Source: Phallus indusiatus (lineage: Eukaryota > Basidiomycota > Agaricomycetes > Phallales > Phallaceae). From it: DNA of 64,000 bases. The stretch spans positions 493,391-557,390 of the forward strand of contig JAQFWX010000014.1 of NCBI GenBank assembly GCA_027605045.1, read 5' to 3'. Position numbers and translations under genes: made by a program. Within the stretch, counting starts at the first letter, position 1. The number at the start of each line of letters is the position of its first letter. Shown one piece after another: positions 9,759 through 20,520 of the stretch. Below the pieces are notes generated by a model. The model ran no database searches. It was not told the origin of the DNA and saw nothing but the letters and a program-made list of their open reading frames with translations.

Positions 9759-11065
9759 TCGTCGCCGTTTTGAAAATCCTCTACCTCTGCTGCAGCTACA
9801 GTCTCCCCCTCTGTCAGAGCAGAGTCACCACGTGTCTGGGCTTCTAGCGTGTCTTTCTGGGCCAGCAGATGCGCGATATTGTCGTCTAACTCTTCGGGCT
9901 GGAGATACCGGATGTCATATGCACGAGGGCATTCGCGAGCCCAATGGCCTGCTGCTCCACAGCGACGACACCTGGTTGATTCTAGGCCAGCACGTCGACG
10001 GGCAGCGTCAACGTCCATCGGATCATGCCTAACCTGTGATGCAGGAGCAGGAGCCGCAGGTCTTGGAGGCAACGTGGGCACAATTTGAGATGCTGGCCTG
10101 GGAGGTGGATAGGGAGGAGCCTGATAGGAAGGGGCAGGGGGCCTCCTCTGGATCTGGAGGGTCTGATACGACGGAAAAGGATTGGGACGAGGTCGATTAA
10201 TGGGGACAGCTGCGGGATTTGTCTGAGCTGTTCCAGAGCCCACGAGTCGACGGCGAGCAGCGGTGAAGGCCTCGTTGGCACGCCTGTCCATGTCAAACAT
10301 GCGTGCTTGCCTGATCCAGCCTTCGTAGTCGTGGAGTGCGGGTCGGTCCTTCATCGTCGCTACCAGAGATGCAATTGCCGGGTCTAAACCGTTACGAAAG
10401 TACGTGTTAATAGCGAGTCCTTCCGTAAAGCCAGCGTGCTCAATGAGTACGCGGAAGGCGTCTACATACTCCTCCACAGTCCTGTTGCCTTGGACATAGC
10501 GGTTGGAGTAGAGGGCGTTGATGGCATCTTCTTGCTCGGATTGTGGAAAGAAATCGGCCTTGAATCTTTCCCGGAAGGCATTCCAGTCAGCGAAGGGTTT
10601 CTCTCCCCTTTGATACCTTTTCAGCATAGATTCGCTGAAGGTAAGGGCACGACCTTCATTCATGTACGACATCGCCCAGCCGATCTTGAGTTCGTCAGTC
10701 TCGAAGTCGCGACTGCATATACTCATGTAGAACTCGACAGTGTTCCAAAAGGCGCGACCCTTGGAGCGATCTCCGTCGAACGAAGGAGGTACAGCAGGTC
10801 GGGTATTTCGGGAAGAGCGTGAACTGGCTTGATGCTCAGGAGCCGGTGGTTGTCCAGACGAGGACGCGTCGGCCACAGGGGGGTTTTGGGTTGGAGCAGC
10901 TCTAGCCGCGTCTCGGATGCTCTGCAGCACTTCAATCATCTGTGAGGCCTGGGATTCCTGTCTGGCCATGCGGGCATCCATTTCCGCGAACTGCCGCATA
11001 ATAATAGTCGCCACATCGTTGAGGGTGACGAGTGGGGGTGCAGAGGGTGGAGGAGAAGAGTCCAT
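9755..11065 (-). CDS. gag: Element A Gag (capsid/nucleocapsid)
   Basis: The ORF is 436 aa starting at ATG 11063-11065. It is the first ORF after the 5' LTR and a 165-bp leader. The middle region carries the retrotransposon capsid-like stretch (RAFWNTVEFYMS, then FADWNAFRERFKADFF and YVQGNRTVEEYVDAF). A proline-rich linker follows. A single CCHC zinc knuckle (CRRCGAAGHWAREC) sits at residues 366-379, as expected for the nucleic-acid-binding part of Gag. The TGA stop overlaps the start of the pol reading frame. It should assemble the virus-like particle that packages element RNA. Confidence 0.93.
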   Translation of the reverse strand: MDSSPPPSAPPLVTLNDVATIIMRQFAEMDARMARQESQASQMIEVLQSIRDAARAAPTQNPPVADASSSGQPPAPEHQASSRSSRNTRPAVPPSFDGDRSKGRAFWNTVEFYMSICSRDFETDELKIGWAMSYMNEGRALTFSESMLKRYQRGEKPFADWNAFRERFKADFFPQSEQEDAINALYSNRYVQGNRTVEEYVDAFRVLIEHAGFTEGLAINTYFRNGLDPAIASLVATMKDRPALHDYEGWIRQARMFDMDRRANEAFTAARRRLVGSGTAQTNPAAVPINRPRPNPFPSYQTLQIQRRPPAPSYQAPPYPPPRPASQIVPTLPPRPAAPAPASQVRHDPMDVDAARRRAGLESTRCRRCGAAGHWARECPRAYDIRYLQPEELDDNIAHLLAQKDTLEAQTRGDSALTEGETVAAAEVEDFQNGDE

Positions 11066-11217
11066 GAGAGAGAGGAAGGAAAATGGGGTTTTTTAAGATG
11101 GAGCAGAGGGGTCGGTTATAGACGGGACTCGAGGGAAAAATACGACACTGCGATAGTCGGTGTCGAGCGCGATTTTTCGATAGCGAGTGTCGATAAAAAC
11201 AGCCAGTCTGCGAGTAG

Positions 11218-11228
11218 AAGCTTGTTCT
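11218..11228 (-). promoter_or_regulatory. Putative self-priming primer-binding site of element A
   Basis: Two bases inside the 5' LTR, in the element's sense, lies AGAACAAGCTT. It is perfectly complementary over 11 nt to AAGCTTGTTCT in the LTR (minus strand, 11336 down to 11326), which lies 33 nt downstream of a TATATAG box at 11369-11363. The site does not begin with the TGG expected for a tRNA primer. In the Tf1/sushi group the first 11 nt of the transcript fold back onto such a site to prime minus-strand synthesis. Part of the match is the palindrome AAGCTT, but the remaining TGTTCT/AGAACA is not. Confidence 0.65.
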
Positions 11229-11230
11229 AC

Positions 11231-11625
11231 TGTTAGGGCTACTCAGCTCAGGCTAGAGGGAGGGGATCCTAAGTTAATATATTGAAGGGAAACTAACTAC
11301 TCACCTAGAGGGAGGGGATCCTAAGAGAACAAGCTTAGGGACCCTCACTCTAGGTACAGCTACTATATACATAAAACGACGACGCGGCGTGCGGCCCTGA
11401 CACAGCTAAGTGCCAGGCGCCCAAACCGAACCTAAGCGACGTGATGTCACGGGCATCACGCCGGGTACGAGCGCGCGACGCGCGCGAGTAAAGAAAGTGA
11501 AATAGAGACAGAACAAGGAAACGGAGAGTGAAAGTAAAATATGGAAATGATAAATAAGATAGAAACGAAATGATGCCGATGATAATAAATAAGAAAATGA
11601 GAGACGGCGGTAGCGTACCCTGACA
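11231..11625 (-). repeat. 5' LTR of element A (family A)
   Basis: It is 395 bp and by eye identical to 5408-5802. It contains the TATATAG box (11369-11363 in the sense direction) and the predicted transcript start AAGCTTGTTCT at 11336. Confidence 0.93.
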
Positions 11626-11749
11626 TTGAGAGGATAGAGACGTGTATCGTCAAAGAGAGAGAGAGGAAGGTTATATACCGATTGAACTCGAGCAAGCGCT
11701 TGTGGAGCCGTGGAGCGATGATGGCCAATCACCATCCTCGAAAGCTCCA

Positions 11750-12972
11750 TGTCAAGTACCGATATCCGGGAACGGTAATAGATACTGTAATGTATTTTAG
11801 TCGCTGAATATAACACCAATAACTGTCACCGTTGGTTGACGACAGTCAGGACTTGGCCTCAATCTATAAGAGATTGTGCCACGACAGTCTTCTTCAGGAT
11901 TTGTCCTGACGTTCGTCACGAGCGTCGAGTTCGTCAAGGACGTTACGGATATGTGCGTTCCGAGCTTCGAGAGCCGCGAGCTGTATCTCGTATTGAATGA
12001 TATCAAGCTCAACAATAATGAAGAAGGCTTCAAGATGTAGCTCTCGGCAACGACGGATGGCTTCCGTCGCTGCTAGTCTCGAGGAATGATCTCGACGTTC
12101 AATGATGAAGAGAATAAGAGAAAAGAGAGTTTATAGAGATATCGAACTACGTTCGATATTAAGTCTGAAGAACTATCTACGTGTATGCTAGGGTTTATAT
12201 ACACGTCAGATAAATAATTCTAGCTCAGTTCGAAATAGATTCCGAACTAGAGAAATACAAACAAGTCGTGAGATTCGTAAGTTACATCAATATATGCAGG
12301 GTATTGTCACGGTACGCTAGCGCCTTTTCCGATTATTCGATTCCTTCGATTTCTTTCGGTTTCATTTCGTGTTACGATTTCCTTCATTTCCCGTACTCTG
12401 CCATTTCCATTAGTTCCATCGTTTTCTCGATTTTTCGATCTCTTCGATTTTCCTCGATTTCTGTCTGTATCTCCTCGGATCCCATGGGGATCAGTCGAGC
12501 GCTTCGTATCCTGTACTTATATGCGTTTTCCCTAGAGGGGGATACCTAAGCTTGTTCTCTTAGGTTTTCCCTCCTCTAGGTGAGTAGTTAGTCGCTGCCC
12601 CTCAATAGATCTTAGGTTTTCCCTCCTCTAGGTGTGTGCCCTGAGTCGCCCTAACAGGTATGATGTCTCATGTGATGAACATGAGGTGTGCAGGGATAAG
12701 AGCTGTGCATACATGGACCTACGTTCGTCATCTATGATCTCATAACCGGAATGTGCGTGGAATATTCTAGAAAGGCCTTTCCGCAGGTGTTCCAGGAGTT
12801 AAGAGAGACGGGTACGTCTCTATTCGAGTTGCGAGGTTGATTGAGATGACTGAACGTGAAGGTCATATCATGAGTGACGTAAGCGAGATAAGATTACGGA
12901 GAGAAATGGTAAATGATCAGATATGGATTACGTAACATTACCGGAAGTGATGTCATGAATCGGATCATGACA
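11750..12972. repeat. Solo LTR, family C copy 2 (hosts an A-like LTR)
   Basis: It begins TGTCAAGTACC and ends CGGATCATGACA, with TSD CTCCA at 11745-11749 and 12973-12977. After removing the nested 352-bp LTR and its 5-bp TSD the length is 866 bp, the same as C1. Confidence 0.88.
12305..12656 (+). repeat. Solo LTR, divergent family A (A2)
   Basis: It begins TGTCACGGTACGC and ends GTCGCCCTAACA (352 bp), with TSD GGTAT at 12300-12304 and 12657-12661, inside C2. It differs from family A through most of its body (a TTCGATT-rich 5' half), but keeps the TATATG box and AAGCTTGTTCT about 31 nt downstream, followed by TCTTAGG. Confidence 0.82.
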
Positions 12973-13202
12973 CTCCACTAATACGTCATGCATTTGTAGA
13001 AGCGGGCAATGTTCCAATGCTGCTTGGTGTGGCCCTTTGTCGCGGGGCCCGCCCAGTGTCCATGTTGGCATGGCTTCAAAACCAAGCGAAGTGCGCATGC
13101 GATGAAGAAGAATACCCTAAACAGATGTTGGATTTGGCCTTGCAAGTGCCTGAGGTGGCTGATAGAAACATCAGCAACTATGTACTCAACTGTAATAAGT
13201 AA

Positions 13203-13360
13203 AGGTTTACTCAGTGGTTCATAGATAGAAGAAAACTATGAAGAAGTCTGTATTTACCCTTGGACTACAAGACCTTATATACTTTATAGCATTCTACGCT
13301 GTACGGGTGAATTGTCCGGGGTGGTACAAGATGGTACATGAACGAGAGTGAATTACGCGG
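13203..13360 (+). other. Spacer between unknown ORF and D2 LTR
   Basis: This is a 158-bp non-coding stretch following the TAA of the interrupted ORF. It ends at the TSD CGCGG of the D2 LTR. Confidence 0.5.
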
Positions 13361-14261
13361 TGTCACGCTCCGCGTAACCCGGAATCCAAACCCGAGGTTC
13401 CGATACAGTTCCGATTTCGGGACAATCATTTTAACAAGTCCGATGTCCGTACTCAGCGCCGTACTCCATCTCGTAGAAGGAAACTCTTTTTAGTAATGCA
13501 CCACAAGGGACGAGAAGTCCCATCTGTTTGATTCACATCCCCGCTCGCTTCTTTCATGTTATTTTCCCATTGTTCCGTATTGGGCACTATTCCTATTTAG
13601 TCCGTACTATCTTGTATATAAATCCTAGCTTTTCAGCTAGGGGTGTAACGGTTCCGCTATGAGCAGCAGACTACTATTAACCATAGTACATATTCGTATA
13701 TATATACAACTGCATGCAGACGATCGTCGCCTGCACAAGTACCTAGTATTATGTAATGTACATAGACGCCGTCACACCAGTAAATACCGCGTAACGGTAA
13801 AGGCGCCGGCAGCCTTTCTTACCTGCACTTGCAAATATACAGCTTTATACTGTTTGTTGTGAGTCCATAAGAACCGGGCTAATCGTAAACTGTAACGAAA
13901 CGTTACAAGGGGAGTCAGTCTGAATATTAGTTACTTTCCGTCTCTAGTTCCGCCTCAGTTCTTACTCCGTACTCGCGGGCTCCAGTGCGTATTCGTTGCG
14001 TACTATCTCGTACTCAGAGTTCTAGCCGTCGTCTGACGGTGTAGACTCAGAGTTCGACGTTACGTTCTTGACGTCGTACTCATACGTACTAGCTACGTAC
14101 TTCCTCGTTCTCTGAAATTGAGGGATATCGTAAGCTGGGCGAGTGGGCGCAGCATATAAGCTGAAGCCAAGTCCCTCTCTCCGTACTCCTCCGTATTCTA
14201 GTTACGTGTTTCGTAGTAGTCCGGAAATATCCGGGATTTGTCCGGAACACCGATCTTGACA
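13361..14261 (+). repeat. Solo LTR, family D copy 2 (hosts a B LTR)
   Basis: It begins TGTCACGCTCCG and ends CACCGATCTTGACA, with TSD CGCGG at 13356-13360 and 14262-14266. About 632 bp remain without the nested B LTR. It shares the GCGCAGCATATAAGCTGAAG segment (about 14150) with D1. Confidence 0.87.
13644..13907 (+). repeat. Solo LTR, family B
   Basis: It begins TGTAACGGTTCC and ends GAAACGTTACA (264 bp), with TSD AGGGG at 13639-13643 and 13908-13912, inside the D2 LTR. It is nearly identical to the LTRs of element B at 48243 and 57742, with a handful of substitutions. The 67-codon ORF inside occurs in every B LTR and reflects LTR identity, not a gene. Confidence 0.9.
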
Positions 14262-14266
14262 CGCGG

Positions 14267-14875
14267 CCTACGTGGGGATTCATAGGGATTCATATTCAGA
14301 ACCAGCGTCCGTAATTTGGCTCCATTTACAAGCGCCGGAACCTTTTTCCTGATGAGGATGGTCTGTGCGCAATCCAATTTTTATATATAAACTTGGGACT
14401 TCGTCGCGTTTTGTCGGCCCCTACCAATATAGTAATGTACTAGTAGTCTTAGTAGCATTAGTAGTGGTAGTAGTCATCTTATAGCAGTAATAGCTGTCTT
14501 ATTAAGTAACAGTACTAGGAGTTCAAGTTAAGTACTTTAGTGATACATATGTAGCCTAAGATGTCTTTTTGTGGTGTATATATATAGGAACTCGTAGTAC
14601 TTGTACCTGTATATGAATTACATAGTCCAATATATTTTTTTGACTATGTACTCGAACTTGTGATTTTACAATAAAATGGAAAGACTCTCAAGAAAAGAAT
14701 ATGGTTAAAATTTAAAAAATGATGGTGTGGTTGATAATTACGGCCCTAAGTTTATTGTGGCTTTGAATAATTTATAAACATTATAAACCTCCATTTTCTA
14801 AAGTGAGATTTTTAGGTTTATAATGCTAAATAAACTGATTTCCATTTTTCCGACAATTTAAATCATCGTGACATG
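14267..14875. other. Spacer with no recognisable gene
   Basis: It contains a short direct repeat (GGGATTCATAGGGATTCAT at about 14275) and a TAGTAG-rich low-complexity tract around 14430-14500. No coding sequence was recognised. The tandem cassette homology starts at about 14876. Confidence 0.5.
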
Positions 14876-14983
14876 AAAGTAATAACGCAAGGCAATTTCT
14901 CGAATACATCAGTTATAAATATGTTTGAGGTATAGAATCTGTATACTCTGAAGAATCATTTACTCGCCAAAGTTTCAAGCATT

Positions 14984-17130
14984 CTAAGCTGACGCTTCAA
15001 TTCCAGATCCGATTCCAACGCCTGGGGACTCCGTCGAAAGACCGTCGTTTTCTTCAGCCCTCCTATGCACTGACGTATCATGATCTCTCATTTCCACCAG
15101 GATGGATTGGTGTATATAATTTGCCACGCTTCGAATTTGGATAGTAGGTAATTTTATATCGGCGGCGTGAATTGCTGTGGAATTTTGTTGACGAAGATCC
15201 AGCATGAAATCGGCAAGAAAAATGGTGGAAAGACTTCAAATAGAAGGTCAATAGGAAGATTGGAATACAGACAGAAATACATAACTATACCTCCGTTGAA
15301 TATTGCCTACGATAGCAATCCCAAGCTAGTTCGGACCACCCAGATTATTATGAACTTGATACTTTATGTAAGAACGTGTGCTTACACTATTCCTGACCTA
15401 CATTCAGAAATTCATCTGCTGAGAAATATGACACCCAAGCTCCGTATCTTATTTACCTCATCAACAATTATGAGAATAGGCGTAAAGATAATCACGAAGC
15501 TTCGGAGAAAACGCTATAGTCATAACCATCACGAATTATTCTTTGTCATTTCAACTCACCAAAGCCTCTGTTGGTATCGGAAATACAAAGGACTCTTAAG
15601 CGCCGCAGGAGGCAGCGCACGAAATAAAATACTACGAAAATTATTGGAAAGTTAGTAGTATAGCTTTAGTAAAACCCAAGAAAAATATTATAAACTCAGG
15701 TACTAGTTTACTTTAATTTCATATTCTATTTACTATAAAAACTGTATATTTTTCGAGTAGTAAATACAAGTTCAAAGTTCTATCTATTTTATACTGCGCG
15801 TTGCGACAGCCTCGATATAGCTAATTCAATATGTGTAATGTCAACACGACTCATTTAACGATGTGATTGAAATTTGAAACATACTCTGTTTGAGTATCAG
15901 TGAAACCAGATCATTGTCACGTTGAATACCAGCTTCACGCTTCAACTTCCATGTACCCCACACCTTCCATAAGCAAATTCCAAAAACAACAAGATCAGTT
16001 ACTATGGTACAAATATTCCCAATCAGGCTCACTGGAAGTGCTTCGATGCCGGAATCATATTGCGTTTAGACTTGGCATCCGTAACCATTACTGTTCATTC
16101 GGACTTACAAATAAAGCTGGGAACAAACTGAGAACAAGACTTCAAATGAAATATAAATGTTTATATACCCTTGGCATCCATCCGCTGTTATCAATACTAA
16201 AAAGAGGGGTGAAAACGTTTTGTGTGGTTTATTGAAAAATCCTTACCATAAAGGTTCGAAGCAAGGCCTCCCCAAAAAAATAGAGCCAAGAATATAGTCA
16301 CGGTCTTGTTCCCTTCACATAATGCATATGCTCGAGCGACCAATAAGCCTGAACAAATATTTTAGGGACATTCATAATCTATATGCTACTCCAACCTTGA
16401 ACGCCAGCATATCCCAACATGCCTCCAACCTCCTCTGTATAAGACAGCTTATTACACAAACTTTGTGCTTGCTAAACCCATAACCTTCACAATAATTATC
16501 ATCTCTTACCTTCTTAACTGGGGAAAAAAAACGGTAAACACTGTTTATTGAACTTTGCGATAATGCTTACCGGCAAAAAGTCTACCCAGGAATCAAATAC
16601 TTGATCGAGAACACTTGGATATCTTGTAATAGCGTAAAGCAAGTTTGGAATGCTGAAAGGTTTTGGTGATAGCCACATATATACCATTTCTTTGTTGGAG
16701 TCAACGATACGGTCACTTTAGAGTAGATAGTAAAAAATTATATAACGGACTGTACAGCAGAACCTGAAGCGTCGGTTAGAAGACTACGTCTTCTGACCGA
16801 CGTTCTTCAGGTATGTTTAGTTATTTTTAATATTACAACGTCTTCTGACCGACGTTCTTCAGACAACATTCTTGAGGTATAGCCAATGTTGTAGTGTAAA
16901 TAAGCAAGCCTGAGATGTTATTACTAACGCTTGATGTTCATATAACTTGTTGAAAGTGAAAAATGTACTTGAAAGGGCAATGTCTACAAGGGTTATGACA
17001 TACCTGGCACTATTTAAACAATTAAATATCAAATATTTAGAATGGAAACTCACTGAATATATGATGATTGAATCAGTTCCGAGATGTCCATACTACTGAT
17101 AGAAGCAGCATTGGCGATACTAACGTTCAT
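14984..17130 (-). pseudogene. DUF6533-like membrane protein, cassette 1 (disrupted)
   Basis: Exon 1 starts at ATG 17128-17130 and ends at a GTGAGT donor. The exon encoding the family hallmark (GLLIYTTTLAIPQE, then MVYMWLSPKPFSIPNLLY) is split by a roughly 170-bp hairpin insertion at 16697-16870. A later exon (15841-16032) encodes TDLVVFGICLWKVWGTWKLKRE, a membrane segment plus basic loop. The last exon (15205 to the stop at 14984) encodes LDLRQQNSTAI to IGSGIEASA. DUF6533 proteins are seven-helix-like integral membrane proteins of unknown function in mushroom-forming fungi. The insertion should inactivate this copy. Confidence 0.65.
16697..16870. other. Hairpin insertion inside a DUF6533 exon
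   Basis: This segment is absent from the same exon in cassettes 2-5. It contains an inverted repeat at 16764-16810 (GTCGGTTAGAAGAC against GTCTTCTGACCGAC) and a 25-bp direct repeat of its right arm at 16786-16810 and 16838-16862. Flanking CTTTG/CTTG remnants suggest a short, imperfect TSD. It looks like a small non-autonomous element. Confidence 0.55.
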
Positions 17131-19185
17131 TTTGAAGTCGGAAGTGAAATAGTGCGAAGGCGAATGAACACGTAGTTCTTAAACTGGGTTATAAGCCAAG
17201 TATAAAATAAATCACCGTTTTAATAAGGAGAACTGGAAAGGCGAAAGTGGCTGTCCAGATTAGGCTTGTCAACTAAAGATATTCATCAACAATATATTCA
17301 TCTCTGCAACATTTATCAGTGAAGGCTGTGAGTTTGGCACATTTTTTCGCCCGGCACATTGAAAGATACGGAATTTTGCAAACGTACCCTCTGAGCAGTG
17401 GGAGAACTTCGACGGCCGTATGCCTACCTCAGCTCTGTTTTGCGCCAGTAACGAACAAAATCATCTCAGGGAACAGCTCGCTTATGTCGTCGTTTGGTAA
17501 GCCTTAGGTATTGACGTTCCACATCATGATAGCAAGATCAGATTTCTGATTATCGTCTTTTAATATACTATCCCTATCGCTCATTCGTCATCAAAATGTT
17601 TAAGCAATCTGGAACAAAACATCCAACATACATACGTTGTAATCTGTCAAAATTTATTTCGCGGATTTTGTCTTGAAGATTCAACATTCAATACCTATGG
17701 CAAGATAAATAATCGGATAGCACTTATGAAGAAACCTACACTATAAGGTGTTTTTTGTTGGGTCTGATGAATCTCACGCTGCTTTTGGAGTGTTGACTTT
17801 ATTATGTTACGAATGGGAGTACAATCGCGACAAACATGCCAAATTTGTTTCCGTTTTGCTATGCATGTCAATTGATAATTCACTCGTGATCAGCGTGCCT
17901 CGCATAATTTGAACAACACAGCATAGCGTTCCTTTTTCTTTCAGCCTGAAACAGGGAGGGGTTTTCAGCCCGACTATCGTCTATGGTAATTACATCGACT
18001 GTGCACTTACTGGTAGCATGATGCGTATGTGAATTATATGGCAGATTTTCCAAAACAATATACGCCGCCAGTACTAATTTGGGGCGACTCGGTGGCGCCG
18101 CACACGCAAATTAAGGATTGCGATAATATTGCATTGCTGTGCAAGTTGATTTTTGTCAGACCTCGTCCCACGATTTCCTGATTTGACATATCCCTGATTT
18201 GGCGTGCTTTTCCTCTTTGATATTTATTTTTTACACAAAGTCCGGCGTGAAATGTAAAAGTGAGGGAAAATGTCGGTATTTTAGGGCTTCCTCACGTTGA
18301 TAGAATCCGCAATATTATTCTTGTGTAGAAGTTCGTTGATCTGGCGTTTAGAGTGTGTGGTTTAGCACGTCTATCAAAATACTAACCGGGTCCGGTACTC
18401 GGAGAAAACCTGGTCTCTGAATATTTAGATGTGAGCTTAGTTGAGGAAAACAAAGCTATTCCATAATGTACCTCGTTATAATATGTAGCCAACGTTGAGG
18501 GCGCATGACTGCGAATTTTGACATGCTTGATCGATTTTACATTCGAGTGAGAAGGCTTCGGATCTGTCTAGCTTGAGAGCCAGGGAATCCCTCAGGTCGG
18601 ATTTAAGGCCAAGCCAGATTGCGATAAACGTTAGGCTAGTTGATGCAGTGGGCGACCATGTTGAAGGAACCGGGATGGCTGTGCGCTTGAAAATGAAAGA
18701 AAAACGAGCCAGTAACTCTGGTTTGGCACCGCACCCGAGACAGGAATTCAAGGCGAGAAAAGATTGAATATCTTTGAATATAAAGGAACACCTTGGAGAT
18801 AGCGTTTAGTGTGAAGTGATGATCATAAGTCCAAATCCAGGAGACCTGGGAGAAAAGTGGCAACGTGCCCCCAAGTTTAGATGAATAAAGAAAAAAAGAA
18901 ACACGTGGCCACTTTTGATCTGAAAGAGTTCTGCGACAGTCTGAGCTTAGACGTCGGGCCTGGTTTACTTTTCGTGTCCTTACGGAAGCACGTGAATACC
19001 AACAAAAGGTATGGGTTTCAATATCAATACAGGTGAAAAAAATACCGAAATTGCGCGAATCACACACCCAAGGCTACTTGGAGTTGTAATTTCATCCAAT
19101 GAAACATAAATTGGATCATCTCACCCGAGATAATGGCAGTGGGTATTACGCCAACATCTCCATTCCCACTAGACGGTTCGCAGGC
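17131..19185. other. Non-coding spacer, cassette 1
   Basis: No protein family was recognised. Short ORFs such as 18476-18751 have no counterpart in the other cassettes. This spacer makes cassette 1 longer than the others. Confidence 0.45.
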
Positions 19186-19268
19186 GGTGGCGTTCTCAAT
19201 TGATTAAGTTCTGAGATGTCCACACTACCACTGTTGTTAAAGATAGCATTGGCTATGCTATCGTTCAT
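19186..19268 (-). pseudogene. DUF6533 exon 1 fragment (extra copy)
   Basis: An isolated copy of the DUF6533 first exon starts at ATG 19266-19268 and encodes MNDSIANAIFNNSGSVDISE, close to the exon 1 of the full copies. Downstream exons are absent. The upstream flank (19269-19480) resembles the promoter flank of the other copies, so this is a broken partial duplicate. Confidence 0.6.
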
Positions 19269-19779
19269 CTTGTAAGTCAAAAATGCAGTTGTGCGAAAGG
19301 GAGTGGACACGTAGTTGGGAGTCAAGTAAAAAACGGAACGACATACCCTTTTAAATAATGCTTTTAACCAAACCAATGCAATCGTATTGCCGAGTCGTCG
19401 ATAGGTCGCGACTGCGTGGCTACAAAACATGTCACCTAAAGATATCTTCATCAACAACGTATTCGCCTTTTTCAACCTTCCACACTCGTCTCAACTAAGA
19501 TTGTGATTTTCGCACATCTTTTTTCGCCCTCTCTTGAATGATATGGAGTTTGAAAATTTACGCTCTGAGAAGTGACAGAGTCCTAGCAGCTCTTCAAGAA
19601 AAAACAATGCTGAAGTTGACTGGTTAGAACTCAGCAGCATGTTGAGACATGAAGGACTCACATTGTGTCAATGCTTCGGGAGAATTTGAGAAGTTTGGTC
19701 CGGGTTGTATATTAATCTAAACCGGACTCACAACACCTCCGCTGTTTCACGCCAACACCGATGAAAATGATTTCAGGGA

Positions 19780-20520
19780 ATGCCTCAATTCGTCGTTTAT
19801 GTCGTTGATCTATTGAGCCTTAGGTCTCGGATAGCAAGATCAATTTTTCCAGCACATTCTCATCATTATTTCAAACAAGATATCATCCTTATTTTTCGTC
19901 GTCAAGAGGTGTCATATTTATTTCGAATAGAAAAACAACGAACAAACGTGAGGGTCTGCCAAAACTCATATCACGGATTCTTTCTCCTTTTATGCTTATC
20001 CACAAGTTGAAGTATTCACAAGGAATGTCCATCTCACCACCTGTTTACAAATGATAAGTAATAGTACTTTGTTCGGAAATGCGAAATAAGGAAACGCTTA
20101 ACCTTTCGCTAGCAACGGATCTGCAAAGAGAGATGCATTTTCCGTGCCCGCATCCGCTCCCCACTATCATTATACTGTGGACCTCACCAAATACGGGATC
20201 CAGTATAAGTAGATCCGGCAGGTTCTTGCTGAAATAAGGTAAAAATCTGTTACCGCAGACTGCTGGATGTCGATGATTGGTGGGTTTGAGTTTGCAACTC
20301 TACCCATAGCTCCGAAGAGCTCCGGTGAGTACTAACGGGAGAATCGAATATGACAGTTGCGACGTCAACCCCTCATTAATACAGCCTCTTACGCGCTCCT
20401 TCACCTAACCGGGTTCAGAAACGAACCTCAACTCTACACCTTTTTATCAGGGATATAACCACCTGGCATTTCATCCCAACTTGAGTTGCGTCTACCAGGA
20501 TTGATAAGAGCTTGTTAACA
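19780..20520 (-). pseudogene. Unrecognised gene X, cassette 1 (degenerate)
   Basis: On the minus strand this block matches the gene X blocks of the other cassettes. One exon at about 20110-20170 encodes an ADAGTENASLFADPLL-type segment, next to a GT donor. A later exon at about 19925-19985 encodes KGERIRDMSFGRPS. The family is unknown to me. Reading frames shift between copies, so it is probably not functional here. Confidence 0.4.

Larger units (their letters stand above)
5408..11625 (-). mobile_element. Full-length Ty3/gypsy retrotransposon (element A)
   Basis: The element is 6218 bp, with 395-bp LTRs at both ends that read as identical by eye and the TSD TTGAG at 5403-5407 and 11626-11630. 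Transcription runs on the minus strand: 5' LTR 11231-11625, leader with primer-binding site, gag, pol, polypurine tract, 3' LTR 5408-5802. Both ORFs are open over their full expected length. Identical LTRs, intact ORFs and a perfect TSD indicate a very recent, potentially active insertion. The C-terminal chromodomain places it among the chromoviruses. Confidence 0.95.
11630..13202 (+). pseudogene. Unrecognised ORF interrupted by an LTR
   Basis: Two pieces, 11630-11749 and 12978-13202, are separated by the C2 LTR and one TSD copy. They join in one frame into 114 codons ending at a TAA at 13200-13202. An in-frame TGA at 11627-11629 lies exactly on the element A TSD, so the true 5' end is unknown (lost, or an exon boundary). 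The product is hydrophilic at its start, then has a segment with VPMLLGVALCRGARPVSMLAWL and a CACDEEE acidic patch. I do not recognise the family; it could be a host gene exon or an old transposon ORF. Confidence 0.45.

Noticed and set aside
13659..13862. 67-codon ORF found again at 57757-57960 and within 48207-48461
   Set aside because: It is conserved only because these are near-identical family B LTRs.
16740..16870. Possible CRISPR-like repeat pair (25-bp direct repeat with a 27-nt spacer)
   Set aside because: Only two units, in a fungal exon insertion with fold-back structure; it is a hairpin element, not a CRISPR array.
20100..20200. Minus-strand GSGCGHGK, resembling a Walker A P-loop
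   Set aside because: Comparison of the five cassettes shows the conserved frame is a different one (ADADMKNGSLFADLL), so the P-loop is a wrong-frame artefact.
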